Assembly: GCF_025060375.1 (NCBI RefSeq)
Contig: NZ_JANXCG010000084.1
Location: 1-52,901, forward strand
DNA length: 52,901 nt
Source: Meiothermus sp.
GTDB lineage: Bacteria > Deinococcota > Deinococci > Deinococcales > Thermaceae
Direction: 5' to 3'
Shown here piece by piece: positions 1-11,889 of the stretch. The translations under genes and the position numbers were made by a program. Every line of letters begins with the position of its first letter. Positions within the stretch are counted from its first letter, which is position 1. Under the pieces are notes generated by a model. It was not told where the DNA came from. It was given only the letters and a program-made list of their open reading frames with translations, and did no database searches.

Positions 1-2324
<2,324 letters not shown>

Positions 2325-2332
2325 AAAGCGCC

Positions 2333-3568
2333 CTAGAGCACGCCCTCAAAGGCCACCCGGGTGGCCTCCAGAGCCCCGGCCAGCGCCGCCAGGGCCTCCT
2401 CAATGTGGGCCCTCTCCACGATAAGAGGGGGTTCCAGGCGCACCACCTTGGGGTTGTTGAGGCCGAAGGCGGTGATCACCCCTCGAGCGGCCAACTCGGC
2501 CACCACCACCGCCCCAATATCGGCGTCAGCAAATTCCAAACCCAGCATGAGGCCTCGGCCCCGCACTTCCTGAATGAACTCAGGGAAAGCCCGCTGCAGC
2601 TCCAAAAGGCCCTGCATCAGGTAAGCCCCCATCTCCAAAGCGCGCCCGGGCAGGTCCTCCTCCACAATGACCTCCAAGGCCGCCAGGGCCGCTGCTGCCG
2701 CGAGGGGGTTGCCCCCAAAGGTAGAGGAGTGGATGAGAGGCTGATCTTTGTAGATGGCAAAGACCTCTGGGCGGGCCAGGGTGGCCGAGATGGGCATCAC
2801 CCCACCCCCCAGGGCCTTAGCGCTTACCAGAATGTCCGGCTCAACCGCCTCCCAGTTCACCGCCCAGAGCTTTCCAGTGCGGCCCAGGCCGGTCTGCACC
2901 TCATCGGCGATGAGCAGCACCCCACGTTCCCGGGTGATGCGCCGTAACTCCCGGAGGTACCCCTCGGGCGGCACCCGGATGCCCCCCTCGCCCTGGATGG
3001 GCTCCACAATCACCGCCGCGGTGTCGGAATCAATGGCCTGGGCCACCGCCTGAGCATCGCCAAAGGGCACCACCTTCACCCCAGGCAAAAGGGGACGGGC
3101 CGGGGCCTGGTAGGGCTCGCGTGGGGTGACGGAGAGGGCACCAAAGGTTTTGCCGTGGTACCCTCCCTCGGTGGTGATAAAGCCGGGCTTCCCCGTGTAA
3201 AAGCGGGCAAATTTGAGCGCGGCCTCTACCCCCTCGGCCCCGGAATTGCCAAAGTAGACCATGGAGAGCGGCCCTGGGGCCAGCTCAGCCAGCCGGGCGG
3301 CCAGACGGGTGGTGGGCTCGGAGACCAGAACCCGCACCGACATGGGCATGCGCGCAAGCTGCCGCTCCACCGCGGCCACCACCTTGGGATGGCGATGGCC
3401 CAGGGAAAGCGTACCGTAGAGGCCCAAAAAATCCAGGTAGCGCTTGCCCTCGGTGTCCCACACGTACACCCCTTCAGCGTGGGACTCCACCTTGTCCAGG
3501 CCGGTAAAGCGAAGAAGCCCCGCCAAACCAGGGTTGATGTGCCGCTCAAACTGTTCAAAGAGGGTCAT
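2333..3568 (-). CDS. Class III PLP aminotransferase (acetylornithine/ornithine/4-aminobutyrate type)
   Basis: This cytosolic PLP enzyme transfers an amino group, probably from the omega position of a basic or gamma amino acid, to a 2-oxo acid. The fold-type I class III pattern is complete over 411 residues: a Gly/Ser PLP-phosphate region (NSGAEGVEAALKFAR), the Asp motif LLIADEVQTGLGRTGK, and the PLP lysine in SAKALGGG near residue 251. An in-frame extension to 3634 exists, but the ATG at 3568 gives the natural start (MTLFEQFERH) and has a -10-like TAAACT (3580-3585) 11 nt upstream. It is divergent from the Wzz-like gene and sits directly before rnr. Sequence alone does not separate the ornithine, acetylornithine, putrescine and GABA substrates. 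No other arginine or polyamine gene is adjacent. Confidence 0.85.
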   Translation of the reverse strand: MTLFEQFERHINPGLAGLLRFTGLDKVESHAEGVYVWDTEGKRYLDFLGLYGTLSLGHRHPKVVAAVERQLARMPMSVRVLVSEPTTRLAARLAELAPGPLSMVYFGNSGAEGVEAALKFARFYTGKPGFITTEGGYHGKTFGALSVTPREPYQAPARPLLPGVKVVPFGDAQAVAQAIDSDTAAVIVEPIQGEGGIRVPPEGYLRELRRITRERGVLLIADEVQTGLGRTGKLWAVNWEAVEPDILVSAKALGGGVMPISATLARPEVFAIYKDQPLIHSSTFGGNPLAAAAALAALEVIVEEDLPGRALEMGAYLMQGLLELQRAFPEFIQEVRGRGLMLGLEFADADIGAVVVAELAARGVITAFGLNNPKVVRLEPPLIVERAHIEEALAALAGALEATRVAFEGVL

Positions 3569-3612
3569 GCTCGGGCTAGAGTTTACCACGAGCAAGCCCT
3601 CAAAGATTCTGT

Positions 3613-3618
3613 TAGAAT
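3613..3618 (+). promoter_or_regulatory. -10 box of the Wzz-like gene, leaderless
   Basis: TAGAAT ends 9 nt before the ATG at 3628, which leaves no room for a Shine-Dalgarno leader. No convincing -35 was found. The divergent aminotransferase has its own -10-like TAAACT at 3580-3585. Confidence 0.5.
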
Positions 3619-3627
3619 GCCGCGAAG

Positions 3628-4599
3628 ATGCCAAGCGAAACGCAAGCTCCCGATGAGGTCTCGCTGAGAGAAATCTACCTGATGCTCAAACGCCGGGCCT
3701 GGCTGGTCCTGGGGTTGCCTCTAGGGCTGGGGCTGGCCGTCCTGGCCTTCAGCCTGCTGTGGCCCAAGACCTACACCAGCCAGGTGGTGGTCAGCCTCTC
3801 CCTTTCCAACCAGTCTAACCAAGGCCTGCTCAACAACCTGCCTTCCCTACCCGGGCTGGCCCAGGGGTTCGTGGACCTTCAGCAAACCCGCCTCCTGGCC
3901 GACCAGCTCGGGGTCGACGACCCCAGCCGCTACTACCGAGCCCGCTTTGACGAAAAACGGGGTCTGCTCTTCCTCACCGCTCAGGGCCGCACCCCTCAGG
4001 AGGCCCACAAGCGCGCCGAGCGATTCCTCCAGGTGGCCCGAGGCTACCTGGAGCAAACCCTTCTGGAAGGAGCCCGAGCCAACCTCCAGGCCGCCCTAAC
4101 CCAGGCCCAATTTGACCTCAAGGCGGCCCAGGACGGCCTAAAGGGCATCCAGGCCCAGCTCGCCCAAGCCCCCGACCGCTTCAGCACCGACCCCTCCCTG
4201 GCCGCAGCCCTCGAGGCGCGGGGAAATGACCCTCAGACCGCCCGCAGCCCCACCCCCGCCTACACCAGCCTCAGCCTGGACGAGTCCCGCCTGCGCTCGC
4301 AGATTGCCCAGCTCGAGGCCCGCATTGCGGTGCTCAGCGAACTTCTGAAAAATCCCAGTTCCATCAGTCGGCTTGTCAGCCAAGCGCTTCTTGTTCAGGT
4401 GCTCGTACCCCCTGCCGAGCCCCTGCGGCCCAGCTTCCCCAGGCCCGCCCTATTCACCGCATTGGCGGTGGTCCTGGGATTTGTTCTGGGGGCGATGGGG
4501 GCCTTGGTGATCGAGGCCATCCAACCCCCCGCTGGCCCCTCCGGGGCGGAGGAGTTTAGCGGCAGGAAAGCCCAGCAGCCCCCTCGTCCATCTACGTAA
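3628..4599 (+). CDS. Wzz/chain-length-determinant-like membrane protein
   Basis: A two-pass inner-membrane protein with the architecture of polysaccharide co-polymerases (Wzz/Wzc N-terminal domain), which help set the length of surface polysaccharide. In 323 residues there is a cytoplasmic N-terminus with the typical [14 protein letters not shown] opening, TM1 at about 27-47, a large periplasmic part with a helical coiled-coil-prone stretch (about 130-255), and TM2 at about 272-295 preceded by a Pro-rich turn ([12 protein letters not shown]). The C-terminal tail is short, with no tyrosine-kinase domain. No glycosyltransferase is next to it, so which polymer it serves is unknown. Its last 8 bases overlap the end of the convergent prs gene. 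Confidence 0.75.
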   Translation: MPSETQAPDEVSLREIYLMLKRRAWLVLGLPLGLGLAVLAFSLLWPKTYTSQVVVSLSLSNQSNQGLLNNLPSLPGLAQGFVDLQQTRLLADQLGVDDPSRYYRARFDEKRGLLFLTAQGRTPQEAHKRAERFLQVARGYLEQTLLEGARANLQAALTQAQFDLKAAQDGLKGIQAQLAQAPDRFSTDPSLAAALEARGNDPQTARSPTPAYTSLSLDESRLRSQIAQLEARIAVLSELLKNPSSISRLVSQALLVQVLVPPAEPLRPSFPRPALFTALAVVLGFVLGAMGALVIEAIQPPAGPSGAEEFSGRKAQQPPRPST

Positions 4600-5533
4600 A
4601 GAGCGAGGAAACCGACTCACCCCGGTGAATCCGCCAGATGGCCTCGGCAAAAAGCGGCCCCACGCTGAGCTGCTTGATCTTCTGGCTCGCCTGGGCCCGG
4701 TAGGCACAGGTGTTGGTGGCCGCTACCTCCGCAATGGGCGCTCGCTCAATTCGCTCAATGGCCGGCCCCACGTACACCCCGTGGGTGAAGGCCGCGTAGA
4801 CCGCTTCGGCCCCATGCTGTACCAGAAGCTCAGCGGCCTGCACCAGGGTGCCGGCAGTGGAAACCTCGTCGTCCACGATCAGGGCGGTCTTGCCCCGAAC
4901 ATCCCCTACGAGGCCCCTCGAGGTCACCTCTGTATCCGAGAGGCGCTGTTTGTCAATAAAAGCGATGGGTAAGGCCAGCCTGCGGGCAAGCGAGCTGGCC
5001 CGTTTCAGATCGCCCGCGTCTGGGGCCACCACCACAGCGTTTTCCAGGCCCTCCAGCCGGGTAGCAAAGTAGTTAGCGATGACCGGCTCAGCCGAGAGGT
5101 GGTCCACCGGAACCTTGAAGAAGCCGTGCACCTGGGCTGAATGCAGGGTCATGGTCAAGACCCGGTCGGCCCCGGCGGTCTGGATCAGGTCGGCCACCAG
5201 CCGAGCGGCAATGGAGATGCGCGGGGCGTCCTTTTTATCGCTGCGGGCATAGGCATAGTAGGGGATCACCGCCGTGACCCGGGCTGCGCTGCTGCTTTTG
5301 GCAGCATCTATCATCATCAGCAACTCCACCAGGTGGTCCTGCACCGGCGGCGTGAGGGACTGGATAATAAAAATGTCCCCTTCCCGCAGGCTCTGCTCGT
5401 AGCGAACAAAGAGGCAGTCGTTGGCAAAACGCTGGGTGGTGCTCCTCCCCAGAGGTATTCCCAAATTATCTGCGATTTCCCGGGCTAGCGCGGGGTTGGA
5501 TTGGCCGCTGAAGACCATCAAGGGTCGCTCCAT
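4592..5533 (-). CDS. prs: Ribose-phosphate pyrophosphokinase (PRPP synthetase)
   Basis: Makes PRPP from ribose 5-phosphate and ATP for purine, pyrimidine, His, Trp and NAD synthesis. 313 residues, the family's usual size. Conserved features are [11 protein letters not shown] at the N-terminus, the ATP/ribose region with [18 protein letters not shown], the [12 protein letters not shown] motif, and a PRPP-binding loop reading [12 protein letters not shown]. That loop differs from the DDxxDTAGT of many class I enzymes. An in-frame extension reaches 5608, but the ATG at 5533 gives the conserved start [17 protein letters not shown] hexamer just upstream on the minus strand could be its -10. It is divergent from the PLD-like gene and convergent with the Wzz-like gene. 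Confidence 0.95.
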   Translation of the reverse strand: MERPLMVFSGQSNPALAREIADNLGIPLGRSTTQRFANDCLFVRYEQSLREGDIFIIQSLTPPVQDHLVELLMMIDAAKSSSAARVTAVIPYYAYARSDKKDAPRISIAARLVADLIQTAGADRVLTMTLHSAQVHGFFKVPVDHLSAEPVIANYFATRLEGLENAVVVAPDAGDLKRASSLARRLALPIAFIDKQRLSDTEVTSRGLVGDVRGKTALIVDDEVSTAGTLVQAAELLVQHGAEAVYAAFTHGVYVGPAIERIERAPIAEVAATNTCAYRAQASQKIKQLSVGPLFAEAIWRIHRGESVSSLFT

Positions 5534-5592
5534 AACCGCCTGAAAGCATAGCAGACAATTCCCCGGGCCGGGTTGTAGAGTAGGCACCTGCC

Positions 5593-6672
5593 ATGCAGCG
5601 GTATCCACGACCCACCCGCAGACGCCGCCAGAGGGAGTGGGGTGCGGCGTTCCTCCTGGTCGGCCTGCTCGTATACCTCCTTTGGCAGAACCTTCCCCAA
5701 GCTATACCCCCAGTCTACCGGGCAGAAGGGGGGCTGGAGCTGTACTTTGCCCCCCAACAGGGCCCTGCGGCCAAACAGCGCCTGATCGAACTCCTAGACT
5801 CGGCCCAGCAGCAGGTTGAGGTGGCCGTTCTGGAGCTGGAGGACCGCGAGATCGGCCAGGCCCTGCTACGGGCAGCCGAGCGGGGCGTGCGGGTGCGGCT
5901 TTTTGTTGAATCAGACTACCGCCGTGAGCTGCGGGAGAGCCTGGGCGTCCCCAGCCAAAGCCAGGAGCGCTGCGAAACTTTGAGGCAGGTTGCAGTCTGC
6001 TATGACGGCCGCGACAACGCCCTAATGCACCACAAGTTTGTGCTGATTGACCAAAAAGGGGTCTGGACGGGCAGCAGCAACCTGACCTGGAACGCCTTTG
6101 AGCGCAATGATGAAAACAGCCTCTGGCTGCCTGTGGAAGGGCTGGTAGCAGCCTACCGGGCAGAGTTCGAGGCGCTTTTCTCCGGTCAGGAAAGCGGCCT
6201 AGGCCACCCCGCGCGCTTCCAAGTAGGGTCCACCCAAGGCACCGTCTATTTCAGCCCCGCTGGAGGGCACCAGGGACGGGAAGCCATTCTCAAGGTTCTG
6301 GAGGGCGCCCGCCAAGAGGTTCTTGTGGCGGCGTATGTCCTCACGGATGAGCGCGTGGTGGAAGCCCTGGTGAGGGCCCATCAGCGGGGCGCAGAGGTAC
6401 GGGTGGTTATAGACGGCCGCAACCTGGTCAACTCCCGCACCGGGCCCTTGAGAAGGGCCGGTGTGGATGTGCGCCAGGACGGGAACCCCTACACCATGCA
6501 CCACAAGGTAATGGTGGTGGACGGCACCTGGGTGGTTACAGGCAGCTACAACTTCACCAATTCAGCCTTCCGGCGCAACAACGAAAACCTACTGGTCCTA
6601 AACGGTCCAGAACTGGCCCAACGCTACCGGCAGGAGGTAGAGCGGATATGGCGAGCTGGGAAACCCCTATGA
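5593..6672 (+). CDS. Membrane-anchored phospholipase D-like protein, two HKD motifs
   Basis: PLD-superfamily enzymes cleave or transfer phosphodiester bonds through a His nucleophile; bacterial members include phospholipases, cardiolipin synthases and nucleases. In 359 residues both HxKx4D motifs are intact: H146/K148/D153 (in MHHKFVLID) followed by GSSN, and H303/K305/D310 (in MHHKVMVVD) followed by GSYN. The N-terminus is Arg-rich, then one hydrophobic segment (about 16-34), so the catalytic part should lie outside the membrane. There is only one TM, unlike classic cardiolipin synthase. The short single-domain halves with [13 protein letters not shown] resemble the Nuc/PLD-like endonuclease branch. 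The substrate cannot be decided from sequence. It overlaps maf by 4 nt (ATGA), which suggests translational coupling. A weak TAGAGT -10 lies at 5576-5581. Confidence 0.85.
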   Translation: MQRYPRPTRRRRQREWGAAFLLVGLLVYLLWQNLPQAIPPVYRAEGGLELYFAPQQGPAAKQRLIELLDSAQQQVEVAVLELEDREIGQALLRAAERGVRVRLFVESDYRRELRESLGVPSQSQERCETLRQVAVCYDGRDNALMHHKFVLIDQKGVWTGSSNLTWNAFERNDENSLWLPVEGLVAAYRAEFEALFSGQESGLGHPARFQVGSTQGTVYFSPAGGHQGREAILKVLEGARQEVLVAAYVLTDERVVEALVRAHQRGAEVRVVIDGRNLVNSRTGPLRRAGVDVRQDGNPYTMHHKVMVVDGTWVVTGSYNFTNSAFRRNNENLLVLNGPELAQRYRQEVERIWRAGKPL

Positions 6673-7247
6673 ACCTCCCCACCTTAGTGCTGGCCTCGCA
6701 AAGCCCCCGCCGGGCTGAGCTGCTGAGGCGGCTCGGCCTGCCCTTTGAGATGGTCCCGGCCCACCTGGACGAGGGCAGGCTATCCCACCTCCCTCCGGCA
6801 GCTATGGCCCGGGCCCTGGCGGTGGAAAAGGCTCGAGCCGTCCAGAGGCCGGGCCGCTGGGTGCTGGCCGCCGATACGGTGGTGGCTTTGGGCCAAGAAG
6901 CGTTGGGCAAGCCCCGGGACACCGCAGAAAACAGGGCCTTCCTGCGCCGCCTCTCAGGACGCACCCACACCGTCCACACCGGCTTCGCCCTCCTAAGGCC
7001 GGATGGCCACCTGCACAACGAGGTGGTGGAGGCCCAGGTAACCTTTCGCACCATAGGGGAGTGGGAACTCGACTGGTACCTGCAAAGCGGCGAGGGCCTG
7101 GACAAAGCCGGGGGTTACGGGGCTCAGGGGCTGGGTATGGTCTTCATTGAAAGCATCCAGGGCGACTTTTACACCGTAATGGGATTGCCCGTGAGCCGGG
7201 TCTGGCAGCGCCTACTGGAGTACGGCTATTTCGCATCCTTGGCCTGA
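6669..7247 (+). CDS. maf: Maf-family nucleoside triphosphate pyrophosphatase
   Basis: Maf proteins hydrolyse non-canonical or selected (d)NTPs to the monophosphate and affect septation when overexpressed. In 192 residues the signature LASQSPRRAELLRRLGL is at the N-terminus, ADTVVALG near residue 70, and DKAGGYGAQGLG with the GLPV motif near the C-terminus. The latter fits the dTTP/UTP-preferring branch better than the m7GTP branch. The start chosen is the ATG at 6669, which overlaps the stop of the PLD-like gene as ATGA; an in-frame ATG at 6648 would force a longer overlap. It lies upstream of mreC, a neighbourhood known for maf in many bacteria. Confidence 0.92.
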   Translation: MNLPTLVLASQSPRRAELLRRLGLPFEMVPAHLDEGRLSHLPPAAMARALAVEKARAVQRPGRWVLAADTVVALGQEALGKPRDTAENRAFLRRLSGRTHTVHTGFALLRPDGHLHNEVVEAQVTFRTIGEWELDWYLQSGEGLDKAGGYGAQGLGMVFIESIQGDFYTVMGLPVSRVWQRLLEYGYFASLA

Positions 7248-7311
7248 ACTTTCACTGAGAAAAGCCGCTCCTAGGTTAGACTCTTGCGGGGCATGGCCCC
7301 AGAGGTACCCC

Positions 7312-8103
7312 ATGAGCGACACCCTGGCCCGCCGCATCCTGCTGGTAGGACTCCTCGTTCTTGGGGTCTTGCTGGCCACCCTTACCCGGCAGTCCGCCCC
7401 CACCCTGCCGGGGGAGTTCGCTGCCCGCACCGCACCCCTATTCGGCCTCTCCTTCAGGCTGGGGCAGAACCTAAGAGCCGGCCTGGCAGCCTTTTTTGAC
7501 CGGCGCGACCTACGGGCTGAACTCCGCCGGACTCAGGCTGAGCTGATGCAGCTAAAACAGGAAAACCAGCGCCTTGTGCTGGAAAACCGCAGGCTGCAGG
7601 CGACCTTAAGGGTGCAGGCAGGTCAGGGTCTAGGGGTGGCCGCGGTGGCCCCGGTGGTAGATGAGGACCCCTCGGGTCTCTACCAGCGCATTTTTCTGGG
7701 GGCTGGCTCAGCCCAGGGGCTCCGGGTGGGCATGCCGGTGACCGCCCCCACCGGGCTGGTGGGCATCATCACCGAGGTCACCCCCAACCAAGCGGTGGTG
7801 CGCACCATCCTTGACCCAGAGTCACGGGTGGGGGTGCGCCTGGCCAACGGGCCAGGGCGGGGCATCGCCTACGGGGCCCCACCCCGAATGCTGCGGGTGG
7901 AAATCGCCCCCGAAGCTGAGGTCAAACCTGGGGACAAGGTGGTCACGGGCGCCCTGCAAGGCCTCTACCCAGCTGGCATCACCGTAGGGACGGTGGTACA
8001 GGTGCTTCCCCACTCGCCTGGAGCCCTGAAAAAAGTGCTGCTGGTGCAGCCTGCAGTCCAGCTATCCCTGCTGGAAGAAGTGCAGGTGCTCAAACCCCTC
8101 TGA
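7312..8103 (+). CDS. mreC: Rod shape-determining protein MreC
   Basis: MreC is a bitopic membrane protein of the elongasome that links the MreB cytoskeleton to PBP2 and helps switch on side-wall synthesis. In 263 residues there is a short cytoplasmic start, a TM at about 7-27, a coiled coil (about 65-100, RAELRRTQAELMQLKQENQRL), then the periplasmic beta domain with GLVGIITEVTPNQAVVRTI and the closing GTVVQVLPHSPGALKKVLLVQP. The ATG at 7312 is preceded by AGAGGT with 5-nt spacing. It is first in the mreC-mreD-PBP2 order; mreB is not in the window. Confidence 0.93.
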   Translation: MSDTLARRILLVGLLVLGVLLATLTRQSAPTLPGEFAARTAPLFGLSFRLGQNLRAGLAAFFDRRDLRAELRRTQAELMQLKQENQRLVLENRRLQATLRVQAGQGLGVAAVAPVVDEDPSGLYQRIFLGAGSAQGLRVGMPVTAPTGLVGIITEVTPNQAVVRTILDPESRVGVRLANGPGRGIAYGAPPRMLRVEIAPEAEVKPGDKVVTGALQGLYPAGITVGTVVQVLPHSPGALKKVLLVQPAVQLSLLEEVQVLKPL

Positions 8104-8196
8104 GCACCTGCGCGTCCCGAATCCGCCAAACGCCCCCAAGGCCCAGGCTTCCCGTGAGACCCCAGATAGGGGAAAATCGGGCCAAGAGCGCTTGGT

Positions 8197-8670
8197 ATGC
8201 TATTCCTGATCATTATCATTCTCCTAGCCTTTTTGCTGCAGAGCCTCGTCTCGGGTCTACTGGGCGACAGCCTGGTTCCCCCCGACCTCATCTACCTATG
8301 CGCCCTGCTGCTGGCCGCCCGCACCCCTCCTTACGCAGGGCTTCCCCTGGCCTTTGCCGTGGGGGTTCTTCAGGACCTGCTCTCGGCAGGGTACCCGGGG
8401 CTGCACGGGGTAGGTCTCCTATTCGCCGCCTATGGCTACTACCGGCTTTCCAGGCTGGTTCATTGGGATGAGCCGGTTGGGCGGATGGTGATTCTGGGTG
8501 GAAGCTATCTGGCCAAGTGGATCGGCCTATGGTTGGTGGCATTCTGGATGCGGTTGGAAGCCTTCAACCCTCTCACCCTGTGGCCGGTTATCCTACCGGA
8601 GATGGTCCTGACGCTGCTGGCGGCCCCGTTTTTCTTCGGGATTTTCCAGCGGTGGAAGCCAAGTCCGTGA
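8197..8670 (+). CDS. mreD: Rod shape-determining protein MreD
   Basis: MreD is a small polytopic membrane partner of MreC and PBP2 in side-wall peptidoglycan synthesis. 157 residues, almost entirely hydrophobic, with about five membrane segments; the motif PDLIYLCALLLAARTPPYAG is the best-conserved part. Recognition rests on size, topology and position between mreC and the PBP2 gene. The 93-nt gap after mreC is unusual for this operon. It holds no ORF and no obvious hairpin. Confidence 0.85.
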   Translation: MLFLIIIILLAFLLQSLVSGLLGDSLVPPDLIYLCALLLAARTPPYAGLPLAFAVGVLQDLLSAGYPGLHGVGLLFAAYGYYRLSRLVHWDEPVGRMVILGGSYLAKWIGLWLVAFWMRLEAFNPLTLWPVILPEMVLTLLAAPFFFGIFQRWKPSP

Positions 8671-8679
8671 TGGGGGTGT

Positions 8680-10431
8680 ATGAACGGGCGGGTCTGGATC
8701 CTGCTGGGGTTTTTCTACGCCCTGCTCCTGGTCTTCGTAGGGCGTCTGTGGCAACTCCAAGTCCTCCAGTACGAGCAGTACGCCACCAAAAGCCAGGGCA
8801 ACTACCTCCGCACCGAGACCATCCTAGCCCCCCGGGGCAGAATCCTGGACCGAAACGGCCAGGTCATCGCCACCAACCGCCTGGCAGTGGACCTGCTTTA
8901 CCTGGGCGGCGAGGTGCACCTAAAAGAGCGCCTTCTGGCCCTCACCGGTCTCAAGGAGCTGCCCAAGACAGGACCGGTAGAGCTCATGACCAACATCCCT
9001 GAGGCGCTGGTGCCCACCCTGGCCGAGCTGAGCGCGGTGGAACCCAACCTCAAGCTTCTGGAGCGCATTGAGCGGGTCTACCCCAACCCCATCTCGGGGC
9101 CGGTGATCGGGTACACTGCCCTGCCCAACCAGGCGCAGCTCGAGGAAGGCTACGCTCCAGAGGAGCTGGTGGGCGTAGCAGGCCTCGAGGCAGCCCTAGA
9201 AGGCCACCTCAAGGGCATCAAGGGGGTGGTACTGGTCGAGGTGAACGCCAGGGGTCAGCGGGTTCGCTTCCAGGAGCTACGCGAACCCCAGTCGGGCAGC
9301 GACGTCTACCTGACCATTGACCTTCCGCTACAGCGGGCGGCCGAACGCGCCTTGGAAGAGGCCGTGGCCGACATCAACCGCATCCGCCAGCGCAACGGCC
9401 TTCCGCCCGCGAGGCAGGCCAAGGGTGCCATCGTAGCCCTAGACCCTCGAAACGGGGAGGTGCTGGCCATGGCCACCTCGCCCAGTTTCGACCCCAACCT
9501 GTTTGGCCGCAGACCAAGGCCCAGCGACAAAATCCGAGCGCTTTTCAGCGACCCCGACCGTCCCACCCTAAACCGCGCGGTAAACGCCTACCCTCCCGGC
9601 TCTACCTACAAACTGGTGAGCTCGAGCCTGGCCCTGGAAAGCGGCTACGTAACCCCCAGCACCACCTTCCGCTGCAGCCCCTACATCGTCTACGGCGGTA
9701 TCCGGCGCAACTGGGCCCGCTACGACATGGGGATGATGACCGTCAAGGAGGCCATCGCCCAAAGCTGCAACACCTGGTACTACCAGATGGCCCTGCTGGA
9801 CCCCATTGGGATGGTGGACAGACTGCACAAGCGGGCCCTAGAGCTAGGGCTAGGGCGCCCCACCGGTCTTGAGATCGGGGAACAAACCGGCGTCGTGCCC
9901 TCTTTGCAATGGAAGCGGCAAAACATCCCCAAAGACCCGCGCTGGTGGCCGGGAGAAACCCTCTCCATCGTGATCGGGCAGGGCTACAACAAGGCCACCC
10001 CTGTCCAGATTGCCCGGATGCTGGCCACCATTGCCCAAAACGGCCGGCAACCCGAGCTTCACCTGGTCCGCCGGATTGGGAACCAAGAGGTCCGGCGGCC
10101 CGTCGCCTCGGTGAGTGGGCGCTACTGGAGGGAGCTACAGGAAGGGTTGCGCAGAACCGTAACCTGGGGCACCGCACGGCACGTGCTGGCCGAGTTCCCA
10201 GTGGCCACTGCAGGGAAAACCGGAACTGCCCAGAACGAGACCCTGACCCCAGGCCTTGAGCACGCCTGGTACATGGGCTATGGCCCAACCGACCCCGCTG
10301 ACCCTCGGCCTCCCCTGGTGGTGGTGGCTTTCTTCGAAAACGGCGGCGAGGGGAGCGGGGTGGCCCTGCCCGCCGCGCGCAAGGTCATGGCTGCTTACTG
10401 GAAGGTAGGAACAGCCTTCGAGACCCACTGA
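8680..10431 (+). CDS. mrdA: Penicillin-binding protein 2, elongasome transpeptidase
   Basis: The class B PBP of cell elongation: it cross-links peptidoglycan together with RodA and MreCD. In 583 residues there is an N-terminal TM (about 5-22), the pedestal/dimerisation domain starting with the conserved LAPRGRILDRNG, then the transpeptidase with SxxK at Ser308-Lys311 (PGSTYK), the SxN motif in QSCNTWY and the KTG motif in AGKTGTAQN. The ATG lies 9 nt after the mreD stop. The last 47 bases overlap the end of the convergent carotenoid desaturase-like gene. Confidence 0.95.
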   Translation: MNGRVWILLGFFYALLLVFVGRLWQLQVLQYEQYATKSQGNYLRTETILAPRGRILDRNGQVIATNRLAVDLLYLGGEVHLKERLLALTGLKELPKTGPVELMTNIPEALVPTLAELSAVEPNLKLLERIERVYPNPISGPVIGYTALPNQAQLEEGYAPEELVGVAGLEAALEGHLKGIKGVVLVEVNARGQRVRFQELREPQSGSDVYLTIDLPLQRAAERALEEAVADINRIRQRNGLPPARQAKGAIVALDPRNGEVLAMATSPSFDPNLFGRRPRPSDKIRALFSDPDRPTLNRAVNAYPPGSTYKLVSSSLALESGYVTPSTTFRCSPYIVYGGIRRNWARYDMGMMTVKEAIAQSCNTWYYQMALLDPIGMVDRLHKRALELGLGRPTGLEIGEQTGVVPSLQWKRQNIPKDPRWWPGETLSIVIGQGYNKATPVQIARMLATIAQNGRQPELHLVRRIGNQEVRRPVASVSGRYWRELQEGLRRTVTWGTARHVLAEFPVATAGKTGTAQNETLTPGLEHAWYMGYGPTDPADPRPPLVVVAFFENGGEGSGVALPAARKVMAAYWKVGTAFETH

Positions 10432-11884
10432 TCCCGGCTCGAGCCAGCACCAACGCCGCCACCCGCTCACCCCCCATGGCCACCGCTGGAACCGACTGCC
10501 CGGGGAAAATGGTCTCCCCTACCCGCCACAGGTTGGGGTAGGGGGTGCGGGGGCTCAGGGTTCGCAAGGGATGCACCTGGGGGTACCCGCCCACCCAGCC
10601 GTCTTGCCGGCCCGTGTAGAACTCAAAGGTGTGGGGTGTAGCCCCCAGAATGAAGCGGGCAGCCGATCTGAAGCCCGGTATGAGCCGCTCCACCTGGGCC
10701 TCCACGCGGGCCTGCCAGAGGGCCTTTCTGCGAAGGTACTCCTCACGGGAAAGCCCACGCCAGACCGAAAGCGGGGTGTGCACCGAGGCCGAAAGCACCC
10801 GAAAACCCGGTTGACCCCGCTCAGGATCGCCCGGCTCAGAGAGGCTCACAAAAACCCAGTCCCCATCCCCAGCCCACTGGCGGTAGGGGGCCCCTGGGGG
10901 TACCTGGGCTTCGGGCAGCACCGCGTGGAGGACGAATGCCCCCCAGGCGTCCGGGGGCGGGGTGGCCTCCCCCCTCTGCGGCAGCAGGGCGGCCAGGTCG
11001 CCAGGGGTCAGGTTGGCCACGAAGAGCTCGGCCTCAACAACCTCCCGCTCCCCCCTGCGCCGCCCCCCCAGCACCACCTCCACCGCCCGCACCTGCCCTC
11101 CTCGCACCACCAACCGCTCCGCCCGGTGCCGGTAGAGCACCCGCCCCCCGTGGCGCAGCACCGCCTCGGCCAGGGTCTCGGCCACCGCCCCCATCCCCCC
11201 CAAGGGCAGCGCGGGACCCCGGTGGGGCAGGTCCAGTGCGGCAGCGGCGAAGAGGGCATAGGTGCGCTGGCTGTCGGCCTGAGCAGCAATCAGTAGCTGC
11301 GCGTCCAGAAAGCGGCGGAAAAGCGCGTCCTCAGGCGCATAGGCAGCAGCCCGACGGAACAGGTCGGGTAGAAGCCCTAAGCGTTCGGATGGGCGCTCCC
11401 AGAGCCAGGCCCAAGCTCTCCGGAGCAGGGCCAGCCCTTCCGCAACATCCGAGGGGGGAAAGGGCAGGCCCGGGGCAAGCCGCCACAGGGCCTCGGCCCG
11501 CCGGGCCTGCCAGCCCCAAAAGGGCCTCACCTCTGGACCAAAGGCCTGAAGCTGGGCCTCCAGTTCAAACCCCCGCCCCACCGGCCGCATCACCCGCCGC
11601 CCGTCCGGCAGCCACACCTCCATCAAGGGAGCCCCCTCCGGCAACCGCCGAACGGGAAAGCGCACCCCCAGGAGGGCCTCGAGCCGGGCGAACACCCCCT
11701 CCTGGTCAAACCCTGCCAGCAAGGTGGCCCCCGCATCAAAGCGGAACCCCTTGTGAAAGAAGGTTCCTGCAGACCCCCCAGGGTAGGTGTGCCGCTCCAG
11801 AACGGTGACCTCCAGGCCCGCCTTCGCCAGCAGGGCGGCGGCGGTCAGCCCCCCCACCCCTGCGCCGATCACCACCGCCCGCAT
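10385..11884 (-). CDS. Carotenoid desaturase/isomerase-like FAD oxidoreductase
   Basis: A two-domain flavoprotein of the phytoene desaturase (CrtI/CrtD/CrtO, CRTISO) superfamily, in 499 residues. The ADP-binding Rossmann motif VIGAGVGGLTAAALLAKAG stands at the start. A second conserved element sits at the C-terminus (RVGETIFPGQSVPAVAMGG), where these enzymes close the FAD site. Thermaceae are usually carotenoid-pigmented, which makes a carotenoid role plausible, but no other crt gene is in the window, so the exact step (desaturation, isomerisation, ketolation) is open. The gene is tail-to-tail with PBP2 (47-bp overlap) and follows two peroxiredoxin genes after 5 nt, suggesting one transcript. 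Confidence 0.8.
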   Translation of the reverse strand: MRAVVIGAGVGGLTAAALLAKAGLEVTVLERHTYPGGSAGTFFHKGFRFDAGATLLAGFDQEGVFARLEALLGVRFPVRRLPEGAPLMEVWLPDGRRVMRPVGRGFELEAQLQAFGPEVRPFWGWQARRAEALWRLAPGLPFPPSDVAEGLALLRRAWAWLWERPSERLGLLPDLFRRAAAYAPEDALFRRFLDAQLLIAAQADSQRTYALFAAAALDLPHRGPALPLGGMGAVAETLAEAVLRHGGRVLYRHRAERLVVRGGQVRAVEVVLGGRRRGEREVVEAELFVANLTPGDLAALLPQRGEATPPPDAWGAFVLHAVLPEAQVPPGAPYRQWAGDGDWVFVSLSEPGDPERGQPGFRVLSASVHTPLSVWRGLSREEYLRRKALWQARVEAQVERLIPGFRSAARFILGATPHTFEFYTGRQDGWVGGYPQVHPLRTLSPRTPYPNLWRVGETIFPGQSVPAVAMGGERVAALVLARAGISGSRRLFLPSSKQP

Positions 11885-11889
11885 TGGGT

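Noticed and set aside
8104-8196. Possible extra gene or regulatory RNA between mreC and mreD
   Set aside because: No ORF with a sensible start, no stable hairpin and no recognised element in these 93 nt.
10936-11808. Long plus-strand ORF of 290 codons inside the carotenoid desaturase-like gene
   Set aside because: The translation is Pro/Ala/Arg-rich low-complexity sequence typical of the antisense frame of a GC-rich gene; the minus-strand gene has clear FAD motifs.
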